A stretch of 64,000 bases of DNA from an uncultured Parafilimonas sp. (lineage in GTDB: Bacteria; Bacteroidota; Bacteroidia; Chitinophagales; Chitinophagaceae). The translations under genes were made by a program, and so were the position numbers. The stretch is taken from positions 45,609 through 109,608 of the forward strand of contig CAIRZB010000041.1 of assembly GCA_903882935.1 (NCBI GenBank). Reading direction: 5' to 3'. Shown here piece after piece: positions 51,629-60,809 of this stretch. Each line of letters begins with the position of its first letter. Positions within the stretch are counted from its first letter, which is position 1. Under the pieces are notes generated by a model. That model was not told where the DNA came from. It did not search any database and worked only from the letters and a program-made list of their open reading frames with translations.

Positions 51629-51739
51629 CGTTAGTCCCCGGCTTCCTCCGGGAGAATTGAAAAAAGACTTATAGGATGTTTTTCAGGTGAAAAGAATATA
51701 GGTGCAGATTTCTACAAGGAGTCAAAATAAGGATGCGTT

Positions 51740-52231
51740 TTATTTATTCATCTCCTCATTCAAGTCCTTAAACGCGTTTATTATTTCCGGCAAACGCGGA
51801 TTTTTTCTGTGTACTAAAATTGAATTGTACATCACCAGGTCGCCTGCAATTGATTTTGCATCTTCTTTCAAAATACTGCCATCATTGTACCGCCAAAACC
51901 AAAGACTAAACTTTCGGTGCCTTGCTTGGTGCCTGTTGTCAAGGGAATCGCAGACGTAGATGGCAACATTTTCTATATTGGCAAAAAACACTTTGAATAC
52001 TTCAAAAACCGTCAACCCAATTCTCTCGTCGTTAATTGAAGCATCTGCATCTCCTTGTTTTGCATCAATAGTAAACCAATATATAGAGTTAGCGACATTG
52101 GGATATTGTTCGAAAATATTACCTGATGGAAGAAAATAGACAGAATATCTAATTTCTTGATCGGTGACAAACTCGTAGGAATATTCGTTATTGAGCTGTA
52201 AGGGATATGGGTTTAACAAAATTGAATGCAT
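51740..52231 (-). CDS. DUF6169 family protein
   Basis: The 163-aa protein fits the pattern of DUF6169: NPYPLQLNNEYSYEFVTDQEIRYSVYFLP at the N-terminus, a middle with TVFEVFKVFF, and the conserved CDSLDNRHQARHRKFSLWFWRY with the Arg/Phe/Trp core, then YNSILVHRKNPRLPEIINAF. The function of the family is unknown; Bacteroidota members are often encoded near uncharacterised or mobile genes. There is no export signal. The start lies 44 bases inside the upstream gene (to 52188), which means that the two are certainly co-transcribed and probably translationally coupled. AT-rich compared with prfB before it. A C-terminal NEEMNK tail ends the protein. Confidence 0.7.
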   Translation of the reverse strand: MHSILLNPYPLQLNNEYSYEFVTDQEIRYSVYFLPSGNIFEQYPNVANSIYWFTIDAKQGDADASINDERIGLTVFEVFKVFFANIENVAIYVCDSLDNRHQARHRKFSLWFWRYNDGSILKEDAKSIAGDLVMYNSILVHRKNPRLPEIINAFKDLNEEMNK

Positions 52232-53012
52232 CTTTTAAGTCAGCTAGTTCGCCGCCATTTCTTAAATGCTTTGAGATAGTATTTTTATCTTTCAGCATTT
52301 TACTGAAAATAGCCGCGCCCTTTGAATTATTTTTAGGTTCTGCTTTAACAGCCTCATCCGGGGATATTAAATTAAGCTCGCAGGCCAAAGATATATAGGC
52401 TTGGGTGGCTTCTGCAAGCATAGCCGACAACTCAATAATCCTATTTTCTTTGATTAGCAATTTTTCGTCATTTATTACTATTGCGGCAACTATAATGTAT
52501 TCAATAAACAGGGAACATTCTATGAATTCAATCCTAAGCCGATACTCACGTTGGTTTGGATAATCGACAAGAATAACATCAGCAAGCTCCTGAAATGTGA
52601 TGGCGGGAATTTCGAGTGCATGAATATTGGGAAAATCCTCCTCCATTGCACGTTTGATGGATAGAATTACTTTTTTATTGTATTCCAAAACAACCAGAAT
52701 ATGCAGGGCGAGGTGCGATAGCCTTTTTACCTTCTGCATTACTTTAAAATAGGGGGAAACTTCGTCCTCAATTATTTCTAAACCTTTAGTTTTTTCTTCT
52801 TTTAATCTCTTTGAGGCAGCAAGCCGAATTTCAAATATGGCAGGGAGCCTATGAAGAATTATTTTCTTCAAATTAAGGTCGTAGGAAAATAAATCTCTTT
52901 TTACATCCTCTGCGAAAAGATCCATTTGTTTTTTTAATGGATCATCCGTAGAAATTCCCGCCACTGTAAGAGGCCAAAATAAAAAATCAATATTTTTTGC
53001 TGCTGTGGACAT
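52188..53012 (-). CDS. Hypothetical 274-aa helical protein, overlaps the DUF6169 gene
   Basis: The 274-aa product has no signal peptide and is largely helical. Its first half (KKIILHRLPAIFEIRLAASKRLKEEKTKGLEIIEDEV) shows alternating basic and acidic residues; the middle has two hydrophobic helices (LALHILVVLEYNKKVIL and IEYIIVAAIVI), amphipathic rather than transmembrane. The Ser/Lys-rich stretch KAEPKNNSKGAAIFSKMLKDKNTISKHLRN is near the C-terminus. I know no family. The last 44 bases of the gene overlap the DUF6169 start, a fixed co-expression. I infer that the pair forms a functional unit, such as a two-part stress or defence cassette, but no catalytic motif supports it. Confidence 0.6.
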   Translation of the reverse strand: MSTAAKNIDFLFWPLTVAGISTDDPLKKQMDLFAEDVKRDLFSYDLNLKKIILHRLPAIFEIRLAASKRLKEEKTKGLEIIEDEVSPYFKVMQKVKRLSHLALHILVVLEYNKKVILSIKRAMEEDFPNIHALEIPAITFQELADVILVDYPNQREYRLRIEFIECSLFIEYIIVAAIVINDEKLLIKENRIIELSAMLAEATQAYISLACELNLISPDEAVKAEPKNNSKGAAIFSKMLKDKNTISKHLRNGGELADLKDAFNFVKPISLTAQ

Positions 53013-53040
53013 ATCAACTATGTAAAGTTAGCAAATAAGT

Positions 53041-54258
53041 TTATTTGTAAGTAGATATTCTATTTTTCTGCTCGCTAGAAGCTTTAACAACATCTATCTT
53101 CTCCTTCTCCACCAAATATTCCAACCACAGCATTTTATTGTAGGCCGGGCAATAGAAGTAGTAATAAATATAACTCCAGTGCAGGAATATCTTCTTTAAT
53201 GGCGTAGGGTAAGGGAACGCCGCCCTTGCCTGGAAGAATACAAAGCTTTTTTGGTTGCTTTCGTTAAAATCGGCAATGTTGTTCACATCAAGTTTCGGTG
53301 CTGGTGCCCCAAGTCGCAATAAGGCAGTGCGCAAAATTATTTGGTCCATCGTGTTGTAGCTTCCAGGTAAAAGGCTTCTTACATCCTCTGCAAGTTGTTT
53401 GCGGTAAGGCTCTAATGCTGGTATGTTAAATGCATGCATTAAACGGGTTATATGGTATAACAGTATGGATGATTTTACATAGTAGGGGGAGAGGAAAACG
53501 GGGCTTTTCATGTAATCCCTGTTTTTTACCATCTCGGCCAGTAGGTTGATGGTGGCACTGTCTTCCCTAACCAACGGCAGCTTTTTTGACAGTACAAAGT
53601 ATAGAATGTTGCAGTGTACCGCAAAATCAAAATCGGGTGCCATACGGTCGCCCAACCAGGTACTGTAAGCTGGCAGGGTGCTGTATTTTTTGTACGTGGA
53701 AATTATTTTTTTGCCTTTGGTAATATTGCTCAGCGAAACCAGTCTTTTTTTCAACACGTTTGCCGTGCTGTCGTCGGTGTCGTTGGCCATTAGTATCATT
53801 ACCGTATCATCTGCATCCTCGCCTTGGCCAAAAACCTGCTTTAGGTATTTAAATATCAGCGTGTGGGGCATGATGATAGCGTTGGTGGGCCAAAAGCCAT
53901 AATAAGGGTACCCGTACCGGTTTTTAAAATAAGGGAAACTGGTAGTGGCCCGGCTAACAATGTTTTCCGCAATCTGCCTGTCAGCACCGGTTAAACTCGG
54001 CAGCATATTCTTCAAGCCAAAGGCAGCGATGGCCGTAAAAAAAACGTTATTGTCAGGCTGGTAATTGTGCGGTCTGCCGCCGCATTGCCTGTACCCTTTA
54101 AACATGCCTTTGTAAAACTCGCCTGTGTCTTGTTTAAACTGCATACTGTCTAATTGCAGCAGCAGCGAGTGTATTAAAGCCGAATCACCAGATTGTGCTT
54201 TGGGCCGCATTGGCTGTAACAGGTTAGCCAATAAGATTATATAAAAAACTTGCCGCAT
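53041..54258 (-). CDS. Secreted-looking alpha/alpha-toroid protein with DXDD motifs (terpene-cyclase-like)
   Basis: The 405-aa protein has a short signal-like N-terminus (VFYIILLANLL, to KAQ at about 22). It has no known family that I can name. The middle has EDADDTVMILM (residues 147-157) and, nine residues later, NDTDDSTA, two DXDD(T/S) motifs of the kind that protonate the substrate in class II terpene cyclases. The surrounding segments (PDNNVFFTAIAAF, PYYGFWPTNAI, FDFAVHCNILYFVL) resemble the repeated helices of the alpha/alpha-toroid. It is encoded 15 bases downstream of a prenyl-synthase-like gene. Alternatively it could be a different helical-barrel protein in which DXDD is fortuitous, and the signal peptide argues for that. 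Confidence 0.5.
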   Translation of the reverse strand: MRQVFYIILLANLLQPMRPKAQSGDSALIHSLLLQLDSMQFKQDTGEFYKGMFKGYRQCGGRPHNYQPDNNVFFTAIAAFGLKNMLPSLTGADRQIAENIVSRATTSFPYFKNRYGYPYYGFWPTNAIIMPHTLIFKYLKQVFGQGEDADDTVMILMANDTDDSTANVLKKRLVSLSNITKGKKIISTYKKYSTLPAYSTWLGDRMAPDFDFAVHCNILYFVLSKKLPLVREDSATINLLAEMVKNRDYMKSPVFLSPYYVKSSILLYHITRLMHAFNIPALEPYRKQLAEDVRSLLPGSYNTMDQIILRTALLRLGAPAPKLDVNNIADFNESNQKSFVFFQARAAFPYPTPLKKIFLHWSYIYYYFYCPAYNKMLWLEYLVEKEKIDVVKASSEQKNRISTYK

Positions 54259-54273
54259 GTTTGGGTGTTAATG

Positions 54274-55269
54274 TTATTTCCACTTTGGCACGGCCAACGC
54301 GTAGTTAAACCAGCGCAGCATATTTATTTTCTTCTCCATGTCAACTATCATGTCTTTCCGCTCCAACTTCCACCAGTCAATTTTTTTGCCACCCATTTTC
54401 TTTTGCAGGCGCACAAACTGGTCAAGTGCCACCAAACTGCGTGCGTTGATGGTGTTTATAATGATGCAGAATTCCTTTTTATGGCGGTGTTTGTAAGGCA
54501 GTGCCATTATCCGCCGGTTTTGCGCCTTCACCCGTTCCACAAAGGTTTTCCTAAACTCAATAAAATCACCGCAGGTATTTACCAAGGTATAAATATTATC
54601 GCGTACGTCTTTATACAAATCAAAAATATCGTTACCCAGTTGATAAAGGCTGCCCACATAAAACAAGGCCCCTAACATTTGCTGGTTTGCCACCACATCC
54701 AGGCATTGGTGGTAAATTATAACCGAAACCGCACCTTTGGTATACGTTATTCTTTCCGTTTCACCCCTGCTTAGCGTGGGTTTGGTTTGCTTAATGGTTT
54801 CAACCTGAATATCCAGCACGTTTTTCGATGCCTCCAAATATTCCTTTTTAAATGGAACCTCATTTATTAAGAAGGTTTGGATCTCTTTGGCCACGCTGCA
54901 CGAAAAGGTTACGGCTTGGTACTTTTCCGGCGTAAAAGTTATCGTGCGTATGTCGTCAATGCTTAGTTTATCAACGTCAAAAAGGTCGTCACCAACAGGT
55001 GTAAGCACCCCAAAAAGTGTGGCGCGCTTTCGTTCCCCTTCAGTTAATGCCAACCCATACAGGCGTTTGTAACTGCTGCACAAAAAAGAGGTAATAAACA
55101 GCCCATAGTAGTGTAATATTTTACCCCTTTGCTCTGGTTCAAATTTGCTTTGGTACTTCTGTTCCAACTCATCCAGATAGGGTAGCAGGAAGTTTTGGTT
55201 GAATTTTTTTTGTGTGTTAATCTCCTTGTAAACTCTCCGCCCAATGCTTATATAGGTTAATAAACTCAT
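54274..55269 (-). CDS. Class I isoprenoid-synthase-fold protein (polyprenyl synthetase-like)
   Basis: The 331-aa protein shows the two metal-binding motifs of the trans-isoprenyl-diphosphate synthase / terpene synthase superfamily: DDLFD at residues 94-98, a DDxxD motif, and GNDIFDLYKD at 212-221, an NSE/DTE-like motif with Asn213, Asp217 and Asp221. The chain is helical throughout with no signal peptide and an all-alpha appearance (LHYYGLFITSFLCSSYKRLYGLAL, IIYHQCLDVVANQQMLGALFYVGSLYQLG). The usual FARM (second Asp-rich) motif of chain-elongating synthases is not clear. It may therefore be a prenyltransferase or a terpene synthase. The DXDD-motif gene follows 15 bases later, forming an operon. 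Confidence 0.72.
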   Translation of the reverse strand: MSLLTYISIGRRVYKEINTQKKFNQNFLLPYLDELEQKYQSKFEPEQRGKILHYYGLFITSFLCSSYKRLYGLALTEGERKRATLFGVLTPVGDDLFDVDKLSIDDIRTITFTPEKYQAVTFSCSVAKEIQTFLINEVPFKKEYLEASKNVLDIQVETIKQTKPTLSRGETERITYTKGAVSVIIYHQCLDVVANQQMLGALFYVGSLYQLGNDIFDLYKDVRDNIYTLVNTCGDFIEFRKTFVERVKAQNRRIMALPYKHRHKKEFCIIINTINARSLVALDQFVRLQKKMGGKKIDWWKLERKDMIVDMEKKINMLRWFNYALAVPKWK

Positions 55270-55435
55270 TCTTGCTGTGGTAGTGTTTTTTCAAATATAG
55301 CAAAAAATCAACCATGCCCCCATTGCCGAAACTTTTCCCCTATCTGATTACATGGGCTTCAAATAGCACCTTACACTTATTGCAACTTCAATATTACAGG
55401 CTTACTACATACGCTGGATAAAAGAAGCCAGTTAT

Positions 55436-55462
55436 AAGCCCCCCTTTAGTGGACGGGGGCTT
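55436..55462 (-). terminator. Hairpin after the porP/sprF gene
   Basis: AAGCCCCC and GGGGGCTT form an 8-bp GC-rich stem 11 bases after the sprF-like stop. There is no strong T run, so termination is plausible but unproven. Confidence 0.45.
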
Positions 55463-55472
55463 GGCCCAGGGC

Positions 55473-56498
55473 CTAATACACATTCCTCGGGCACCAATCA
55501 CCATATTTGTTGCCAATCAAAAAGCCTATCAGTATTTCGTGGGTGCCACGGCTTACCGTGTTTAACTGCGAAGTGGTAATATCGTATGAATAGCCGATGT
55601 TAATAGTGCTGTTTATATTCAGCCCTAGCATGGCGGCAAAGCCGTTGTTGGGCCTGTACGAAGCACCCACCCATAAAAAATCCCGGTATTGCATTTTGGC
55701 GTTTATATCTATGCTTAGCGGCAAAGGGTCAATGTACTTAGCCGTAATGGAAGGCAAAAAGTTGATGTCTTCCGTCAGTAGAAAACGGTAGCCCGCTTGC
55801 AAAAAAAGGTGGGGTACAACTTTACCGGTAATTTTTGCAAGGCTATCGCCGGAATATTTAATACGCTCAGGAATAATTTGTAGGGCAGACAAACCAATAA
55901 AATACTTGGCGGAGTACAACATTACACCCACAGACAAATCTGGCTTTACTTGGTTAAGGTAGCCGTTGCCAGCCACGGCGGGGTCTTGTGGGTTGGCGGT
56001 GCCAAAATTAAGTTTAGATGCATCCAGCCGCATGTTTTGCAGCCCAATGTTTACCCCGGTGGCTAAAGTTGTTTTTTCACCCACGGGCAGGTGGTAGGCA
56101 AGGGTTCCGTATGCCTCAAAATTATTCAACGGGCCGGTGGCATCATTTATCACTGTAAAGCCCAAACCAAAATGGGGCAGGGGTGCCCGGTAGTTTTGGT
56201 AGTACGCTTCGCCGCGTGGGTTTTCGCCTTCTGGGTGTACGGTTACCGGTGTTTCCCTGGCAAATCCGCTTTTTTCCAAAGGCCCTTGTACCGTCGCGTA
56301 GGTGGTTATGGGTGAGCCTTCCAACCCAACCCATTGGTGCCGGTGGCTTACCTTGGCATCCCAATAGTTCTCAATACCCGCCATTGCGGGGTTTATAATG
56401 TAATTATTCAGGATGTATTGCGTATAGTACGGCTTTTGTTGTGCATTTAGGGTTACACCAGCCACCACTACAATTAATAAAAGCGTTAGTTTTTTCAT
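55473..56498 (-). CDS. PorP/SprF family type IX secretion membrane protein
   Basis: The 341-aa outer-membrane beta-barrel protein belongs to the PorP/SprF family. From the ATG at 56498 it has a signal peptide (KKLTLLLIVVVAGVTLNAQ), then PYYTQYILNNYIINPAMAGIENYWDAKVSHRHQWVGLEGSPITTY, the family signature, and a series of amphipathic strands with GNGYLNQVKPDLSVGVMLYSAKYFIGLSAL and a final AAMLGLNINSTINIGYSYDITTSQLN. SprF helps to secrete and anchor SprB-type adhesins; it usually lies directly downstream of the adhesin gene, as here. It begins 139 bases after the PKD/lectin gene stop. It is involved in surface delivery of that protein, an inference. Confidence 0.93.
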   Translation of the reverse strand: MKKLTLLLIVVVAGVTLNAQQKPYYTQYILNNYIINPAMAGIENYWDAKVSHRHQWVGLEGSPITTYATVQGPLEKSGFARETPVTVHPEGENPRGEAYYQNYRAPLPHFGLGFTVINDATGPLNNFEAYGTLAYHLPVGEKTTLATGVNIGLQNMRLDASKLNFGTANPQDPAVAGNGYLNQVKPDLSVGVMLYSAKYFIGLSALQIIPERIKYSGDSLAKITGKVVPHLFLQAGYRFLLTEDINFLPSITAKYIDPLPLSIDINAKMQYRDFLWVGASYRPNNGFAAMLGLNINSTINIGYSYDITTSQLNTVSRGTHEILIGFLIGNKYGDWCPRNVY

Positions 56499-56637
56499 TA
56501 CAACAATCAATTTTTATATATCCAACTGTTACCTCCGCACATAGCCCGTACAGCTGATTTATCCAAAAGTATCCGTTATTCAAATAACGTTAAATATTAC
56601 CATTTATGCTAATTGCGGCGCAAATAAAATCTTTAAA

Positions 56638-59600
56638 TCATCTTAAGATTGTAATTGAGCCGCTTAATGGTGCAGGTAAATGCTTGGTTGAAATAATATA
56701 ATAATACACCCCCACTGGCAGCGGCTTGCCATTATACGTACCATCCCAAGGCGTTTGGTAACCCACTGAATTGTATACCGCCTGCCCGTTACGGTTAAAA
56801 ACCTGTATAATACAATCAGGGTAAGAGCTTATGTAACTTATTTGCCACTTGTCGTTAATGCCGTCTCCATTGGGGCTGAACGCGTTGGGTACCAACGGAA
56901 ACTGCAGCACCATTATCAATACGCCCGCAGTATCAAAACACCCATTGCTGTTGGTTACCTTAAGGGTGTAGTAAGTATCGTTTGATGGCGTGGCCAGCGG
57001 TTGTAATATGGTTGGGTCAGATAACGATGACGACGGTGACCAACTGTAAACTAATCCGCTGCCGCCGGAGGCAGAAGCCTGTAGCACTATTTGCCCGCCT
57101 TGCAATATTACGGCCTGCTGCCCTGCTGAAACGGTAGGTTGGGCAACCACGGTTACTGTTTGCTGCGCACTGTCTTTACAGCCGTTGGCAAGCGTATAAT
57201 TGTAGGTTATGGTGTATATACCGGCACCCACAGCTGAGGGTGTAAAAAAACCGTTGTTAACGCCAGTGCCTGCATAAAAACCTGTTCCGGAAAATGCGGT
57301 GGTGTCTTTTGCCTCATTTAGCAATACCGGCTGCTTATCGTATGAACAAAATGACGGTATGGGGGAGAATACAAGTTTGGGTGAGGCAAACAAAATACTG
57401 CTGCTCGATTTTTCCGCATAGCACCCGCCGCTTGAGTAGGCCCTAACCACCAGCGATACCTGTTTGGTTGTTGTATAGCCAAATGTGGCGTAGTTGTGGG
57501 TGTATATGGTATCCTGCATGGGGTTGGCAATGGCCATGGAATCTGGCGTGGCCGGAAAATCCCAAAAAATCTTCAAACGGGTAAGGGAGCCAACCGCAAC
57601 GCTTGAATTATCGCGTATTTGCAAAGGCAGGTTGCCACAAAAGTCTGTCGTAAGAATATTAAAATTAACCACAGGATAATCACTGATAACCAATGGCTTA
57701 TAAATAGAGTCGGTACACCCTTTGTTGGATGTAACTACCAGTTGAGCGGTATAACTGTTTGCATTAGCGTATATATGTGACGGATGGTTGCCCGTGCCCG
57801 TTGCACCGTCACCAAAAAACCATTGGTAGCTAAACTGGCCTTGTGTGCCATCGGCAATGGTTGAACTGTCAGTAAAAAAGCCATTGATGCCTTTACATAC
57901 CACCGGTATGCCAAAGTTAGCAACGGGCAAAGGGTTTATTATTATGCGTTGGGTATCAACCGCGCTGTAGCAACCTTTGCTGTTTTGCACTACCAATGTT
58001 GCCGTATGTTGACCGTAGGCGGTAAAGCCATGGTCTACGGCTTGTGTGGTTGCTGTGGTACCGTTGTCAAAGCGCCAGCTTCTGGCGGCAATGGTGCCTA
58101 CCCCTGGTTGCGAAACATCCGTAAAATGCAGCAATTGGTTTTGGCAGTCCAACCCCGTTACGGTGAGTGCCGCCACAGGCAACAGGTTAATGGTAATGGT
58201 TACCGATGGCGTATCAGTAAGGCAGCCCTCGTTGGTGGTGGCTGAAAGAGACACTGTATAGTTTTTGGCCGAAGCGTACACGTGGGTCGGGTTTTGTGTG
58301 TTGCTGGTCGTATTATCGCCAAAGCGCCATTGCCATTGCTGTATGGTTACACCGGTGGCATTGCCGGTAAACGCGGCGGCGGAGTCCAGGCAAAATTCGG
58401 GTGCCACCGTTATGGTGGCCTTTGCCTGTGGGTTGACGGTAAAACTTTTAGACACGGTAGCCTTGCAACCGGTGGTGGAAGTTGCTGTTAGGCCAATGCT
58501 GTACTTGCCAGCTATTGGGTAATTATGTGGTGGGCTGGTTTGGCTGGAGGTGCCGCCATCGCTAAAAGCCCAACTGTAGGTTATTTGGCTTTGGGTACCG
58601 TCGTTAATAACTGTTTTATTGTTAAGCACCACATTGCTGTTGGGCAAACATACCACCGGAGCATCAAAATCAGTAAGGGGTGAAGGGTTTATTTGGATAA
58701 CTGTGCTGTCCTGCGATGCGCAACCGGGGTTGGCCGTAAAGCTTGTTTTTACATAATATTTTTGGTAAACAATATTGCCGGTTGTGTTAGTTGGCACGGC
58801 GTAAGGGTTTGCGATGGTGCTGCTATTTAAGCCGTTTGCAGGCGACCAAGCGTATGTGTAGGTGCCATTGGCGGTTGTGCCAAGTTGCACGGTGTCGCCC
58901 GGGCAAACGGGTTTTGGCACGCTACCTGCCACTGATGGCGGCATTTGCGTATAAATAACCACGTTTTTAATAGATTCATTATCGTTTTGGCCCCCCGTGC
59001 TGGCGGTGAAACCCAAGTAGCCGGGAAAATTAAATAGCTGGTAGCCAGTAACCAACTGGGTGCCGTTTACTGATACGGCAATGTTACCGTTATCGTAAGA
59101 TACCACCGCATGGTTATAGGATGATGAACGGATGAAATTAAGAAAGCCGCCTTGGTTGGTTGCCGTAGGCTGTGACCAGCATTCATCATAGCCTGCGCCC
59201 CAGCGCAGTTCCACCTTGGGCATTTCAAAGGTGGAGTTACCGTTACAATTGTTCCAAGTGTCAAAGCAAACCTTAAGCCCATTTGCGGTGGCCGGTATAC
59301 CCAGCCCAAAGCCTGAAACAAAACCCACGGGCGGCACATCCAAAAAACAAAACGCTATGCCATCGGCAATAGTGCCATCGTATAGCCTGTAGTCAAATTC
59401 GGCCTTCCAAGTGTTGCACATGGAAAGGTTGATCGGTTGGTTATAAAACGCCGCCCCGCTCAAACCATTTACAGCGGGCACCAATAATAGCTCTGAATTG
59501 CCTGTGCCGGTTACGTTGGTAACCTTGGCGGCCCCTTGCAGGTTCCAACCAGCAGTGTTCATCGGCGAGCCTTTTAATTGGGCGAACACATAATTTTGGG

Positions 59601-59661
59601 ATTTTGCAGCTAAAACTGCGAACAGTAGGATAGTGGTGTAACAAATAATTTTCTTGTACAA
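56638..59661 (-). CDS. Surface adhesin with L-type lectin domain, PKD repeats and gliding-type C-terminal domain
   Basis: About 1007 aa from the TTG at 59661, which places the signal peptide (YKKIICYTTILLFAVLAAKSQ) at the very start; a TTG at 59724 would add 21 residues before it. The N-terminal 250 residues form a legume-type (L-type) lectin domain (FAQLKGSPMNTAGWNL, DYRLYDGTIADGIAFCFLD, VCFDTWNNCNGNSTFEMP). Several PKD repeats follow (YSWAFSDGGTSSQTSPPHNYP, WQWRFGDNTTSNTQNPTHVY, YQWFFGDGATG). The C-terminus (FSPNGDGINDKWQI, IQVFNRNGQAVY, PVGVYYYII) is the CHU_C gliding-motility-associated domain that directs type IX secretion. It is probably a surface carbohydrate-binding adhesin. Confidence 0.9.
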   Translation of the reverse strand: MYKKIICYTTILLFAVLAAKSQNYVFAQLKGSPMNTAGWNLQGAAKVTNVTGTGNSELLLVPAVNGLSGAAFYNQPINLSMCNTWKAEFDYRLYDGTIADGIAFCFLDVPPVGFVSGFGLGIPATANGLKVCFDTWNNCNGNSTFEMPKVELRWGAGYDECWSQPTATNQGGFLNFIRSSSYNHAVVSYDNGNIAVSVNGTQLVTGYQLFNFPGYLGFTASTGGQNDNESIKNVVIYTQMPPSVAGSVPKPVCPGDTVQLGTTANGTYTYAWSPANGLNSSTIANPYAVPTNTTGNIVYQKYYVKTSFTANPGCASQDSTVIQINPSPLTDFDAPVVCLPNSNVVLNNKTVINDGTQSQITYSWAFSDGGTSSQTSPPHNYPIAGKYSIGLTATSTTGCKATVSKSFTVNPQAKATITVAPEFCLDSAAAFTGNATGVTIQQWQWRFGDNTTSNTQNPTHVYASAKNYTVSLSATTNEGCLTDTPSVTITINLLPVAALTVTGLDCQNQLLHFTDVSQPGVGTIAARSWRFDNGTTATTQAVDHGFTAYGQHTATLVVQNSKGCYSAVDTQRIIINPLPVANFGIPVVCKGINGFFTDSSTIADGTQGQFSYQWFFGDGATGTGNHPSHIYANANSYTAQLVVTSNKGCTDSIYKPLVISDYPVVNFNILTTDFCGNLPLQIRDNSSVAVGSLTRLKIFWDFPATPDSMAIANPMQDTIYTHNYATFGYTTTKQVSLVVRAYSSGGCYAEKSSSSILFASPKLVFSPIPSFCSYDKQPVLLNEAKDTTAFSGTGFYAGTGVNNGFFTPSAVGAGIYTITYNYTLANGCKDSAQQTVTVVAQPTVSAGQQAVILQGGQIVLQASASGGSGLVYSWSPSSSLSDPTILQPLATPSNDTYYTLKVTNSNGCFDTAGVLIMVLQFPLVPNAFSPNGDGINDKWQISYISSYPDCIIQVFNRNGQAVYNSVGYQTPWDGTYNGKPLPVGVYYYIISTKHLPAPLSGSITILR

Positions 59662-59790
59662 AGTAAAAATTTGGGGCCTGATTAAATAAAGCGGAAAATT
59701 ATCTACTTTATTATAACCAGCCAATAAATTATAGCATAAATATATTTCGTAGTAACCCCAACGGCGATGGGGTTATTTATAGCATGTTCG

Positions 59791-60459
59791 TTAACCAATT
59801 ATGTGGGTTCCTGTCTTCAGCCAAGTATGGGCATTGGGGCCTTCGTTAAATAACAAGTCCAACACACTTAGGTTTGGTTGAAACCCGATCTTGTTTTCAA
59901 AAACTTGGAAATACCGATGTGCCAATTCACCCGCTTGGGTTTCCCCATCCTGAAAATTTTTGGGCAGCCATTTGTCCCGCATGTCCAATAAACCCTCAAT
60001 GTCATATGTCCCCATATCTGCCAATATGTCAATTTTGCAGTCCAGCCGAAGGGCTTTCTTCAACCAAAAAAGGATGCATATATCAAGGTCAAACAAAAAC
60101 ACCTCCTTCTTTAAAAATAGCTGTTCTAACCCGTCCCGGTAAAATTCAAAAAATGCCGAGTTGTTGTAACAGGCGGTTAGCGTACGCCAATGTTGCGTTT
60201 GCCAATTTTCCCGGTAGGAGATACGCACATCCTTAAAAGGCACGCGTTGGTTACGCCCGTTTTCCACCGGAACCGACAATGATACCAGCCCGTTGCTGCC
60301 CGCAACCACGCAACGGTTGCGAAAACTCATTTTTCGGTACGGTTCAAATGGTGTTATATTGATATGTGTTTGCCAAAACAACAATTTAATCCAGTTGGTA
60401 CATGGAAAATATTGGTTTTCAACAAGTAAATTACTTTTATTATTAAAATTATCTATCAT
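59791..60459 (-). CDS. WbqC family protein
   Basis: The 222-aa protein is typical of WbqC, a family found mostly beside O-antigen or glycan genes and in Bacteroidota. Landmarks: LLVENQYFPCTNWIKLLFW, EPYRKMSFRNRCVVAGSNGLVSLSVPV, GRNQRVPFKDVRI, and WQTQHWRTLTACYNNSAFFEFY. It is soluble, with no signal peptide. The function is unclear; it has been linked to polysaccharide synthesis. The gene lies 130 bases upstream of the adhesin gene on the same strand, and its upstream side is a 434-base gene-free, AT-rich region. Complete length for the family; the ATG at 60459 is a reasonable start. Confidence 0.9.
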   Translation of the reverse strand: MIDNFNNKSNLLVENQYFPCTNWIKLLFWQTHINITPFEPYRKMSFRNRCVVAGSNGLVSLSVPVENGRNQRVPFKDVRISYRENWQTQHWRTLTACYNNSAFFEFYRDGLEQLFLKKEVFLFDLDICILFWLKKALRLDCKIDILADMGTYDIEGLLDMRDKWLPKNFQDGETQAGELAHRYFQVFENKIGFQPNLSVLDLLFNEGPNAHTWLKTGTHIIG

Positions 60460-60652
60460 AAATCCTCTATGCTTTGCCTAAGTAAAAACGGTAAAAAAAT
60501 GGCTATTTTAGATTTAATTAAAATTAAATTAAGCACTATAAAATATTGAATTATAATAGTATAACTACTTTATAATAATGCTAATAATTGTAGGCTAATG
60601 ATTTTTAATCCCAATTTTTAAAATACCAAAAATAATAGCATAACACTCAATA

Positions 60653-60695
60653 AAAAAGAGGGCGGTTACATACCAGTTTACCCCGCCCCTTTTTA
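60653..60695. terminator. Bidirectional hairpin in a long gene-free stretch
   Basis: GGGCGG pairs with CCGCCC around a 17-base loop, flanked by A- and T-runs on both sides, so it could stop transcription in both directions. The gap 60460-60893 otherwise contains only AT-rich sequence and the inverted repeat at 60810-60863. Confidence 0.5.
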
Positions 60696-60809
60696 AACAT
60701 TTTAGTAATACAAAGGTATTGGCGCATTCGCGCCCGCAATCAGCCGCCCGGCGGATGTGCAATGAGTGTTAATAAATACTAAAGGTGTTGGGGAAGGGTT
60801 GTTTGCAAC

